Below, piece by piece: positions 27,330-35,116 of a stretch of 42,884 nt of DNA. The notes below the pieces were generated by a model. That model had not been told where the DNA came from. It searched no databases and saw only the letters and a program-made list of their open reading frames with translations. The position numbers and the translations under genes were made by a program. The stretch spans positions 1 through 42,884 of the forward strand of contig JAIBBI010000031.1 of assembly GCA_019694755.1 (NCBI GenBank), read 5' to 3'. This stretch comes from Gemmataceae bacterium (GTDB taxonomy: Bacteria > Planctomycetota > Planctomycetia > Gemmatales > Gemmataceae). Within the stretch, counting starts at the first letter, position 1. Each line of letters opens with the position of its first letter.

Positions 27330-28754
27330 ATGCTCACACGACGCGATCTGCTCCGGGGCACCGCCTCGGGATTCGGATACCTCGCCTTTGCCGCGCTGGC
27401 CAACGAGGCCGCCGCCCGCGACGCCCGCGGCTCGACCAACCCGCTCGGCCCGAAGCCGACGCATTTCCCCGCGAAAGCGAAACACGTCATCTTCCTGTCG
27501 ATGGCCGGCGGACCTTCGCACGTCGACACCTTCGACTACAAGCCGAAGCTCCAAGCCGACGACGGCAAGCCGTTCTCCAAGAGCCGGTTCGGCGGAGGCA
27601 AGTTGATGGCCTCGCCGTGGAAGTTCAACAAGTGCGGCGACTCCGGACTCTACATCTCCGAACTGTTCCCGGAACTCGGCAAGCAAGCCGACGATATCTG
27701 CCTGATGCACGGCATGCACACCGACATCCCGAACCACCCGCAGGCCTACCTCCAGATGCACTGCGGGCTGTTTCAGTTTCCCCGGCCCAGCCTGGGCTCG
27801 TGGGTGCTATACGGTCTGGGTACCGAGAATGCGAACCTGCCGGGCTTCGTCACGCTCTCGCCGCCGGTCCAGAATGGCGGGCCGGCCAACTACGCCAGCT
27901 CGTTCCTCCCGGCGGTTTATCAGGGCACGCGGGTCGGCAGCGCGGGCTTCGGCCGGGCCGGGGGTTTCGACGGCAAAGTCAGCAACCTGACCAACAACCG
28001 GCAATCGACCGCCCAGCAACGGGCCCAGCTCGATTACCTCCAGTCGCTTAACCGCGCCGCGGCCGACGAGGCGGCATCGCCCGGCGTCGAGGGGCTCATC
28101 GAGTCGTACGAACTGGCCTTCCGCATGCAGGCCGACATGCCCCGGGTGCTGGACCTCTCGAAAGAATCGAAAGCGACCCGCGAACGCTACGGCATCACCG
28201 GCGACGACCGACCGGGACCAGGTGGTGGCGGCGGCCGACGTGGCGGCGGCACCGACACCTTTGGTCGGCAATGCCTCGTGGCCCGGCGGCTGGTCGAGGC
28301 CGGCGTTCGCTTCGTGGAGCTCACCCGCGACGGCTGGGACCATCACCGCAACCTGCGCGAAGACCTGGCCGAGATGTGCCAGTCGGTCGACAAGCCCGTG
28401 GCCGCCCTGCTCGCGGACCTGAAGGAGCGGGGCCTGTTGAAAGACACTCTGGTGATCTTCGGCGGCGAGTTCGGGCGCACGCCGTACTCGCAGGGCACCG
28501 ACGGCCGGGACCACAACAACAAGGGCTACACGATGTGGATGGCCGGCGGCGGCGTGAAGCCCGGCCTCGACTACGGCGCGACCGACGAGTACGGCTACGA
28601 GGCTGTGGCCGGGAAGATGCACGTGCACGACTGGCACGCCACCGTGCTGCACCTGCTCGGCCTCGACCACGAAAAGCTCACCTACCGTCATGCCGGGCGC
28701 GACATGCGCCTGACCGACGTGAAGGGCCATGTGGTCAAGGACGTGATGGCGTAG
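27330..28754 (+). CDS. DUF1501 family protein
   Basis: A 474-residue DUF1501 protein, an alkaline-phosphatase-fold family of unknown activity abundant in planctomycetes. It begins with MLTRRDLLRGTASGFGY, a twin-arginine-type export signal (R4-R5) with a hydrophobic core, then HVIFLSMAGGPSHVDTFDYKP, the metal-site-like N-terminal motif of the family. Later features are the conserved FGGEFGRTPYSQG, GRDHNN and HDWHATVLHLLGLDHEKLTYRH. The gene lies 20 bp after the DUF1549/DUF1553 gene, its usual partner, and its 3' end is 3 bp from the convergent permease stop. Secretion by Tat suggests it folds with a cofactor before export (inference). Confidence 0.93.
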   Translation: MLTRRDLLRGTASGFGYLAFAALANEAAARDARGSTNPLGPKPTHFPAKAKHVIFLSMAGGPSHVDTFDYKPKLQADDGKPFSKSRFGGGKLMASPWKFNKCGDSGLYISELFPELGKQADDICLMHGMHTDIPNHPQAYLQMHCGLFQFPRPSLGSWVLYGLGTENANLPGFVTLSPPVQNGGPANYASSFLPAVYQGTRVGSAGFGRAGGFDGKVSNLTNNRQSTAQQRAQLDYLQSLNRAAADEAASPGVEGLIESYELAFRMQADMPRVLDLSKESKATRERYGITGDDRPGPGGGGGRRGGGTDTFGRQCLVARRLVEAGVRFVELTRDGWDHHRNLREDLAEMCQSVDKPVAALLADLKERGLLKDTLVIFGGEFGRTPYSQGTDGRDHNNKGYTMWMAGGGVKPGLDYGATDEYGYEAVAGKMHVHDWHATVLHLLGLDHEKLTYRHAGRDMRLTDVKGHVVKDVMA

Positions 28755-28757
28755 CGG

Positions 28758-31418
28758 TCAGTCCTTCGCCACCTCGTCGGGGATCTCCGGCGGCACGGCC
28801 ATGAACACCGTGCAGGGCGCGTCCTTGAACAGCGATTCCGTCGCGACGGCCCGCGGCGCGATGATCACGTCAATGCCCGTCTCCGCGGCCAGCTCGATCA
28901 ACTCCTGCTCGGCCCGGCACACCTGCACGGACACCTCGCGGTCCAGGGCCCGGGCCCGCTCGACGTCCTTCTCCAGCAGCGCGGTCGACACGTCGCTGGA
29001 CGCGGGGATGTGGGCCACGGCCAGTGCGACCTGCGGGTCGAGCAGTGTCAACACGCCGTGAAACAGGTCGCTGCCGGCCCGCGAGCCGTCGTCGACGAGC
29101 AGGACGCGGTCGTAGCCCACGCCGGCCGCCCGGAGCTCCGCGACCGACTTCGCCTGCCGTTCGCTGATCTTCGGGATGCGGTTGCCGCCGTCGATGTCGA
29201 GGTAAAGGTCGCGGTCCTTGCTCAGCAGGCGGACCGTCAGCGGCGACGATTCGCCCGATTGCAGGTTCATCCAGTAAAGCTGAATCGTCTCCATCTGCAC
29301 GTCGGCCGGGTACTTGTTCGAAGCACCGAGGATCACTTCCTGCGCCTTGAGTTCGTGCGCCAGCCGCAGCACGGCGTGCATGGCGTTGTTGGTCGGCACG
29401 ATGAGCGGCTTGACCCGCTTGCCGGCCTTCTCGGCGCGGTCGACCACGGCCGTCATCAGCGCCTGGTCGTACTGGTCGAGGTCCGTGGACACCGACACGT
29501 CGCCCGTGGGCAGAACCTTCGCGGTCATCACGACGACGCTCGTCGTTTCGGGGTCGGTCTCGGCCAGCGCCTTTTCGAGCATGAACAGGTTGTATGGCGA
29601 GCGGATGGCCACGAGCTTCGTGTACGGCTTGCGCAGGCCCAGCGACTCGGCATTCACTTCCTCGCTCGACTGGACGTTGAACTGTTCCAGGTGCTGCGAC
29701 TTGCCCCCGGTGTGCGGCTTGCCTTGCAGCCGCTCCGTCAGCGTGAAAATGGCGAGGAAGCTGAACGTGAAGATCAGCCCGGCCACCGTGGCGACTTCCT
29801 TCGTGAACAGGTTGACGACCGCGGCCATGAACAGGACGAGGAACACGAAGATCAGCCCGAACGGAATCTCGACCGAGCCCAGCTTCAGATTCAGCGGCAC
29901 GCGGTACTCGCGGTTCAGGTTCGGCTGGCGGAAACGCAGAATCACCATCGCCAGCGACATGAACACGAAACTCCACACGACGCCGAACGCGTACGCCTCG
30001 CCCAGCACGAGTACGTCGCCCCGGCTGACGAGAATCGTGAACAACTTGAGCGCGAGGATGACGCGGAGAATGCGGTACGACGTGCCGTACTTCGGGTGCG
30101 GCTTCTGGAGCCAGACGGGCACGACCCCGTCCTCGGCCACGCGGTTGAGCACGCCGTTGGAGCCGATGATGGCCGTATTTACCGCCCCGGAGAGGATCAG
30201 GCTGCCGACAACCACGACGAAACCGTTGAGCAACAGCTTGGCGATATCGGGCCCGGCCACGTTCATGGCGAGGCCGCCGATCAGGTTGTCGGAATACTTG
30301 CCGACGCGGGCCGCGTCGGGGATCAGCATCACGGCAAAGAACGAGATCAGCGACGTGAGCGCAAGGCTGTACACGAACACGACGAGGGCGGCCTTGCGGA
30401 AGTTCGGCAGCTTGGGCGACTCGACCTCACGGTACACCTGCGCCAGCGTCTCCTCGCCGGACATGGCAAGGATCGAGTGCCCGAAGGCGACCAGGATGGC
30501 GAAAAGGCCGGCGAAGCCGAACCAACTCTGGTGCTGGCGGAGGTACGCCACGCTGTCGGGCGGGAGGATGTGCGGAAGGAAGCCGAGCGGGTCGAACTGC
30601 TGCCCGGTGACCGGATTCACCCGCGGCACGGGCTTCCCGGTTTGCGCGTCCATTTTGACCACAGGCTGCCCGCCGACGTCTTCAATGACCACTTTCGGAT
30701 TCAGATCAATTTCAAGCCCCGGGAGCCTCGCCTTCTCAGGATTCAGGGCGAAGGTGATGCCGCACCAGACGATCATCAGTACGGCCATGACCGATGTGGC
30801 GATCATGATCTTGAACGCCTTGTCGGCCGACTCGTGAATGCCGACGACGTTCTGGCGATAGAAGTAGAGCGTCACGAGGACGGCAAACGCCATCGACCCG
30901 TACGACTTGAAGTGTTCGATCATCGCCGGGTCGACGTGGACTTGGAGGCGCTCGAGGATTTCGAATCCGAGGCTGACGATGTACTGCCCGGCCGTCACGC
31001 TGGAGATGGGTCCGGTGAGGATGTAGTCGAAGAGCAGCGCGCTGACGGCGAGCTTGCCCATGAAGCCGCCCATAGCTTCGCGGACGACGCGGTACACGCC
31101 GCCACGCACGAACATCGAGCAGCTTTCGATGTAGACGCTGCGGACGGTGTAGCTGAACACCATGACGGAGAGGATGAACCACGGCGCGGCCTTGCCGATG
31201 GCCGACTCGGCGATGCCGCCGATGTAGTACGCCGTGCTCGCCAGGTCGCAGAGGACGACGGCGGCCGTCTTCCAGAACGAGATGAACGACAGCATGACGC
31301 TGCCGACGACGATCACCTGGGTCGTGCGGAGCAGTTGGCTGGTCGAGGTCGAGGGTGGTCGGGGTGTGGAGCCCGAAGCCCCGCCGGTCGGGCCGGACGG
31401 GGTCGAAGGGGTAGACAT
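28758..31418 (-). CDS. APC-family permease with C-terminal universal-stress-protein domains
   Basis: An 886-residue membrane protein of the amino acid-polyamine-organocation type. A Ser/Thr/Pro/Gly-rich N-terminus (residues 1-30) leads to about twelve transmembrane segments up to about residue 570, with a conserved core in SFWKTAAVVLCDLASTAYYIGG and GHSILAMSGEETLAQVYREVE. A soluble C-terminal portion follows that looks like two tandem UspA-type nucleotide-binding domains (about 595-740 and 750-886). The ATG at 31418 is preferred; a frame reaching 31523 adds 35 residues with no similarity. The substrate is unknown, and the Usp domains may regulate transport with ATP or cyclic-di-AMP (inference). 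It is divergent from pgi. Confidence 0.85.
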   Translation of the reverse strand: MSTPSTPSGPTGGASGSTPRPPSTSTSQLLRTTQVIVVGSVMLSFISFWKTAAVVLCDLASTAYYIGGIAESAIGKAAPWFILSVMVFSYTVRSVYIESCSMFVRGGVYRVVREAMGGFMGKLAVSALLFDYILTGPISSVTAGQYIVSLGFEILERLQVHVDPAMIEHFKSYGSMAFAVLVTLYFYRQNVVGIHESADKAFKIMIATSVMAVLMIVWCGITFALNPEKARLPGLEIDLNPKVVIEDVGGQPVVKMDAQTGKPVPRVNPVTGQQFDPLGFLPHILPPDSVAYLRQHQSWFGFAGLFAILVAFGHSILAMSGEETLAQVYREVESPKLPNFRKAALVVFVYSLALTSLISFFAVMLIPDAARVGKYSDNLIGGLAMNVAGPDIAKLLLNGFVVVVGSLILSGAVNTAIIGSNGVLNRVAEDGVVPVWLQKPHPKYGTSYRILRVILALKLFTILVSRGDVLVLGEAYAFGVVWSFVFMSLAMVILRFRQPNLNREYRVPLNLKLGSVEIPFGLIFVFLVLFMAAVVNLFTKEVATVAGLIFTFSFLAIFTLTERLQGKPHTGGKSQHLEQFNVQSSEEVNAESLGLRKPYTKLVAIRSPYNLFMLEKALAETDPETTSVVVMTAKVLPTGDVSVSTDLDQYDQALMTAVVDRAEKAGKRVKPLIVPTNNAMHAVLRLAHELKAQEVILGASNKYPADVQMETIQLYWMNLQSGESSPLTVRLLSKDRDLYLDIDGGNRIPKISERQAKSVAELRAAGVGYDRVLLVDDGSRAGSDLFHGVLTLLDPQVALAVAHIPASSDVSTALLEKDVERARALDREVSVQVCRAEQELIELAAETGIDVIIAPRAVATESLFKDAPCTVFMAVPPEIPDEVAKD

Positions 31419-31562
31419 GGATTTATGTACAGTAATCGCCGGCTTCCTGGGCCTGATGGCCACGTCGAGCAGGCATGGGGGCCGATTATACCGCGCCGGC
31501 GGGTGCCGCAAGGTTTCCGGCATCCTAATCCGCCGGATCGGTAGTGCGGGCCGGGGTTTCCG

Positions 31563-31583
31563 CTCAGGAAATTTCCGCCTGAG
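31563..31583. promoter_or_regulatory. Inverted repeat in the permease-pgi divergent gap
   Basis: CTCAGG (31563-31568) and CCTGAG (31578-31583) flank a loop, and GGAAATTTCC (31567-31576) is itself a perfect 10-bp palindrome overlapping the left arm. It lies in the 228-bp divergent region and could be an operator for pgi or the permease. No experimental or family knowledge supports a specific regulator. Confidence 0.3.
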
Positions 31584-31646
31584 GGCCCAGACTGCCCTAC
31601 ACTTCCACTACTCCAAGGCGCAGAGTCCCGACTGGGCGAGCTGGAC

Positions 31647-33122
31647 ATGGAATTACCCGACGAAGCCATCGACTATCACATTGGCGGGTTGATTGCCGCC
31701 CCGGCCACCGACGCGTTTACGCCGCTGGCGGAGTTGCAGGGCAAGAACTTCCTCACGCTCTCCCGACTGCGGGGCATGCTGCCGCTCGTGAATCAGGTGC
31801 GCGGGCAGATCGCCGCGGAGCGCGAGATGTCGAACCCGCCGGCCGAGCTGCGCCCGCTCGATGCCGGATTCATCGACATGCCTCAGAAGTTGCTCGATCA
31901 GTTCCGGCGGCAGAAGGAAAAGAGCGAAGTCGGGCGGGTGATCGACCTCGCCGGCCGGCTCCGCGCCCAGACCGACCGCGTCGTCGTGCTCGGCATCGGC
32001 GGCTCGTACCTCGGTGCCCGTGCGCTTTTCGACGCGCTGTGTCACACGTACCACAACGAACTCCCCCCGGCCGCCCGACTCGGTTCGCCGCGGATGTACT
32101 TCGAAGGCAACAACGTCGACAACGATGCCGTCTCGCACCTGCTCGAGTTGCTGGAGACTTCGTGCGTCGATCCGGAACTTCCGGAGGAACGCTGGGGCCT
32201 GATCGTGGTCTCGAAGTCCGGCGGTACGATCGAGACGGCCGTCGCCTATCGGCTCTTCCGCAACGAGATGCGCCGGCTCTACGGGCCAGGCGACCGCTTC
32301 AAACAACTATGCATCCCGGTCACGGGCAACCCCAGCAAGCTCCGCGACTTGTGCGTGGCCGAAGGGATCGACCCGAACGACATCCTGCCGATCCCGGACA
32401 ACGTCGGCGGGCGGTACAGCGTGTTTACCCCGGTGGGCCTGCTGCCCGCGGCCGTGATGGGACTTGACGTCCGCGCCTTGCTGCTCGGGGCGGCCGCGAT
32501 GACCAAGCGGTTCTTTGAAGAGCCGTTCGAGAAGAACCCGGTACTCCAGTACGCGGCAGTGAATCACCTGCTGGCCGAAGAGTACGGTAAGGACATCCGC
32601 GTGATGGCCGTGTGGTCGAAGAAGCTCGAATCGGTGGGCCTCTGGTACGACCAATTGCTCGCGGAAAGCCTGGGCAAGATCGGCCGGGGGCCGACGCCGG
32701 TGACGGCCGTGATGACCCGCGACCTGCACTCGCGCGGCCAGCAGTTCCAGGAAGGCCAGCGCGACAAGGTGATCAACAACCTGATCGTAAAGAACGTGAA
32801 GACCGCTCCTCAGCAGATCGGGATGGCCGACCACAACGAGGACGATCTGAACCAGTTCTCCCGGCGGACCATGCCGGATCTGCTGCGGGCCGCCGTGCAA
32901 GGCACCAATCAGGCTTACAGCGAAGCCGCGCGACCGACCGCGGACCTCGTACTGCCGCAACTCAGCGAGCACACGCTGGGCCAGTTGCTGCAAATGCTCA
33001 TGCTCGCCACCGTGGTCGAAGGCCGGCTGATGGGCGTGAACCCCTACGGGCAGCCCGGCGTCGAAGCCTACAAGAAGAACATGAAAAAGATCCTGCAATC
33101 AGCCGGCAACCAGCCGGCGTGA
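31647..33122 (+). CDS. pgi: Glucose-6-phosphate isomerase
   Basis: This cytoplasmic enzyme interconverts glucose-6-phosphate and fructose-6-phosphate in glycolysis and gluconeogenesis. The 491-residue protein has the sugar-isomerase motifs VVLGIGGSYLGARAL, VSKSGGTIETA and DLHSRGQQFQEG, and a C-terminal NPYGQPGVEAYKKNMKK with the usual lysine-rich end. Length fits the bacterial form. The ATG at 31647 is accepted; no strong Shine-Dalgarno is evident. It is divergent from the permease and ends in a hairpin terminator at 33142 shared with the convergent M28 peptidase. A dual PGI/PMI activity cannot be excluded. Confidence 0.94.
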   Translation: MELPDEAIDYHIGGLIAAPATDAFTPLAELQGKNFLTLSRLRGMLPLVNQVRGQIAAEREMSNPPAELRPLDAGFIDMPQKLLDQFRRQKEKSEVGRVIDLAGRLRAQTDRVVVLGIGGSYLGARALFDALCHTYHNELPPAARLGSPRMYFEGNNVDNDAVSHLLELLETSCVDPELPEERWGLIVVSKSGGTIETAVAYRLFRNEMRRLYGPGDRFKQLCIPVTGNPSKLRDLCVAEGIDPNDILPIPDNVGGRYSVFTPVGLLPAAVMGLDVRALLLGAAAMTKRFFEEPFEKNPVLQYAAVNHLLAEEYGKDIRVMAVWSKKLESVGLWYDQLLAESLGKIGRGPTPVTAVMTRDLHSRGQQFQEGQRDKVINNLIVKNVKTAPQQIGMADHNEDDLNQFSRRTMPDLLRAAVQGTNQAYSEAARPTADLVLPQLSEHTLGQLLQMLMLATVVEGRLMGVNPYGQPGVEAYKKNMKKILQSAGNQPA

Positions 33123-33141
33123 GGCGGGATCGGCGCAATTA

Positions 33142-33190
33142 AGAACCCCGGGCCCCGGCGCTAAACCGAGTCCCGGGGTTCTCGTGTTTT
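33142..33190. terminator. Terminator between pgi and the M28 peptidase gene
   Basis: AGAACCCCGGG (33142-33152) and CCCGGGGTTCT (33172-33182) form a perfect 11-bp stem with a 19-nt loop, followed by CGTGTTTT on the plus strand. It sits 19 bp after the pgi stop and about 20 bp from the stop of the convergent peptidase, so it may serve both. Confidence 0.7.
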
Positions 33191-33203
33191 CGATCCTTCA
33201 CCG

Positions 33204-35030
33204 TTACGGCTTGATCTTGAAGGTCATCTTTTCCTTATTGCGAAGGATGACGATCTCGAACTCCTTGCCCGGCTCGACCTTTTCCATCGCCGTCATGTAG
33301 CCGGCGACGTTCTTCACCGGCTGGCCGGCGATTTCGATGACGCGGTCGGCTTCCTTCATGCCGGCTTTCTGAGCGAGGCCGCCGTCGACGACGCCCTGCA
33401 GCAGCATGCCTTCCCCTTCGTCGTTGTAATCAGGCATCACGCCGAGCCGAACCTTAGCGCCGGGGGTCTGGCGCGTCGGCCGCATTGCCGGCCCGGCAGT
33501 CTTGGTGAACTCCGGCCGCGGGGCCTCAACCAACTCGGCGACGATCCCCTCGGCCATGTCGGCGATCTTGATCATGCCGTCGATGTTGATCTTGTCCCAG
33601 GTGTCGGTCGGCTTGTGGTAGTCCTGATGCAAGCCCGTGAACAGGAACAGCACCGGCAGATTCTTCAGGTAGAACGATTGGTGGTCGCTGGGGCCCATGC
33701 CGCTGGGCGACTTCTTGATCTTGAAATTCGGTTTGGCGTTGTGTTTGTCGACGAGCGCGTCGAACGTCTTGGCCGTGCCGGTACCACCGATCTCGATCTT
33801 TTCCTGCTTCGTTTCCGCATCGGGGACGAGCCGGCCGACCATGTCCAGATTCACCATGGCCGCGGTGTTTTCGAGCGGGAAGACCGGTTCCTTGCAGTAA
33901 TGAGCGGAACCCAGAAGGCCGAGCTCCTCGCCGCTGAACGCCATGAACACAAGTCGCCGGCCGGCCCGATCCTTCATCGCGGCAAACCGGCGTGCGAGCT
34001 CGATCATCGTCGTCGTGCCCGAAGCGTTGTCGTCGGCCCCGTAGTGGATGGACGACTTGGCATTGCGGTCGAGGCTGCCCCGGCCGCCGTAGCCGAGGTG
34101 ATCGTAATGCGCACCGACGATAATCGTCTCGTTCGCGAGCGGACCCGAGCCTTCGAGCACGCCGATGACGTTCTTCACGGCAATCTTGCGGTCGCGGTCG
34201 ATCGTGACGTCGACGTCGGCCGTGCAGTCTTTCAATACCGCGCTCTGCGGCTTCAGGTCGCGGTCGATCTCGGTTTCCAATTCCTCGAGCGTCTTGCCGA
34301 GCCCCCGGCTGACGATCGCGTCGCCGAGGTCCCGCCGGATGTGCATCGCGGGAATCTTCGCGGGTGTTCCAAAGCTGAACGTGCCAAATGCGGAGAGCAC
34401 GTCACCCGATTCCTTGATCTGAGAGCGGTCGTTGATCATCAGCACGGCCGCGGCCTTGCGCTTCTCGGCGTTGGCCAGCTTGGTGTTGAGGGCCGAGGCG
34501 TTGCGGGCCGTGTCGTCGTCGCCAAATTTCTTGTCGCCTGAGTAGCGCGGGCATCGGCGGAGCATGACCACGATCTTGCCTTCGATATCGATGCCGGCGA
34601 AGTCGTCGTACGGCACCTTTTCGGCGACCGCGGAATATCCGATGAACACCATCTCGCCCTTCACGTGCCCGTTGCCGGACAGGCCGAGTGCGACGGCGTC
34701 CTTCTCGCCGAAATGAATCTTGAGCCCGCCCGGCCCCTCAACATCAAGCGCGACTTTGGCGGGCGTAGCCGGGCCGCGGAGTGAAAACGGCTGGAAGTAC
34801 GAATCGTCCTTCATCGCCGGCTTGAGCCCCGCATCGCGGAACGCCTGGGCGATGTGGTCGGCCGCCTTGTCGATACCCTTTGTTCCGGGGCCGCGACCTT
34901 CGCAATCATCGGACGTGAGGAATTGAAGGTCCGACTGCATCCGCGCGTGCGACGTTTCGCGCTTGGTGTCAGCCGTCGCAATGCCGACGGCCAGAACTGC
35001 GGCCATTACGGCCAATCGACGTACCCACAT
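33204..35030 (-). CDS. Secreted M28-family zinc metallopeptidase with PA and PDZ domains
   Basis: A 608-residue exported aminopeptidase-like enzyme. A signal peptide (MWVRRLAVMAAVLAVGIATA) is followed by an M28 N-terminal segment, a protease-associated insert (about 120-245), and the catalytic M28 domain with zinc ligands and catalytic residues H308 in GAHYDHLG, D333 in GADDNASGT, E368/E369 in SGEELG, D396 in NLDMVGR and H472 in HKPTD. The C-terminus (about 513-608) is a PDZ-like domain with GVVDGGLAQKAGMKEADRV, which may bind substrate ends. All catalytic positions are intact, so it is probably an active co-catalytic di-zinc peptidase. It follows the PQQ-like gene on the same strand after 86 bp. 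Confidence 0.92.
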   Translation of the reverse strand: MWVRRLAVMAAVLAVGIATADTKRETSHARMQSDLQFLTSDDCEGRGPGTKGIDKAADHIAQAFRDAGLKPAMKDDSYFQPFSLRGPATPAKVALDVEGPGGLKIHFGEKDAVALGLSGNGHVKGEMVFIGYSAVAEKVPYDDFAGIDIEGKIVVMLRRCPRYSGDKKFGDDDTARNASALNTKLANAEKRKAAAVLMINDRSQIKESGDVLSAFGTFSFGTPAKIPAMHIRRDLGDAIVSRGLGKTLEELETEIDRDLKPQSAVLKDCTADVDVTIDRDRKIAVKNVIGVLEGSGPLANETIIVGAHYDHLGYGGRGSLDRNAKSSIHYGADDNASGTTTMIELARRFAAMKDRAGRRLVFMAFSGEELGLLGSAHYCKEPVFPLENTAAMVNLDMVGRLVPDAETKQEKIEIGGTGTAKTFDALVDKHNAKPNFKIKKSPSGMGPSDHQSFYLKNLPVLFLFTGLHQDYHKPTDTWDKINIDGMIKIADMAEGIVAELVEAPRPEFTKTAGPAMRPTRQTPGAKVRLGVMPDYNDEGEGMLLQGVVDGGLAQKAGMKEADRVIEIAGQPVKNVAGYMTAMEKVEPGKEFEIVILRNKEKMTFKIKP

Positions 35031-35046
35031 GACTGCGAGCCCCCAA

Positions 35047-35086
35047 CCCGGAAAGGGAATATTGCAACTCCCTTAGATTATCCGGG
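35047..35086. repeat. Nested hairpin between the PQQ-like and M28 genes
   Basis: CCCGG (35047-35051) pairs with CCGGG (35082-35086), enclosing AAGGGA (35053-35058) and TCCCTT (35069-35074). It lies 17 bp before the M28 start on the minus strand and after the PQQ-like stop. It could be an attenuator or leader hairpin; there is no T-run after it. Confidence 0.35.
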
Positions 35087-35116
35087 GGAGTCGATGAGGA
35101 ACATGTGAAAAGCTGA

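Noticed and set aside
29010-31544. 844-residue plus-strand open frame opposite the permease gene
   Set aside because: Antisense shadow created by high GC content. Composition is Arg/His/Glu-rich, without any domain, and the permease on the other strand is clearly real.
31563-31583. GGAAATTTCC palindrome as a proven operator
   Set aside because: A 10-bp AT-centred palindrome is expected by chance at modest frequency. Kept only as a low-confidence site.
35047-35086. Nested hairpin before the M28 gene as a riboswitch
   Set aside because: Too short and without any known aptamer features; only a simple leader hairpin can be supported.
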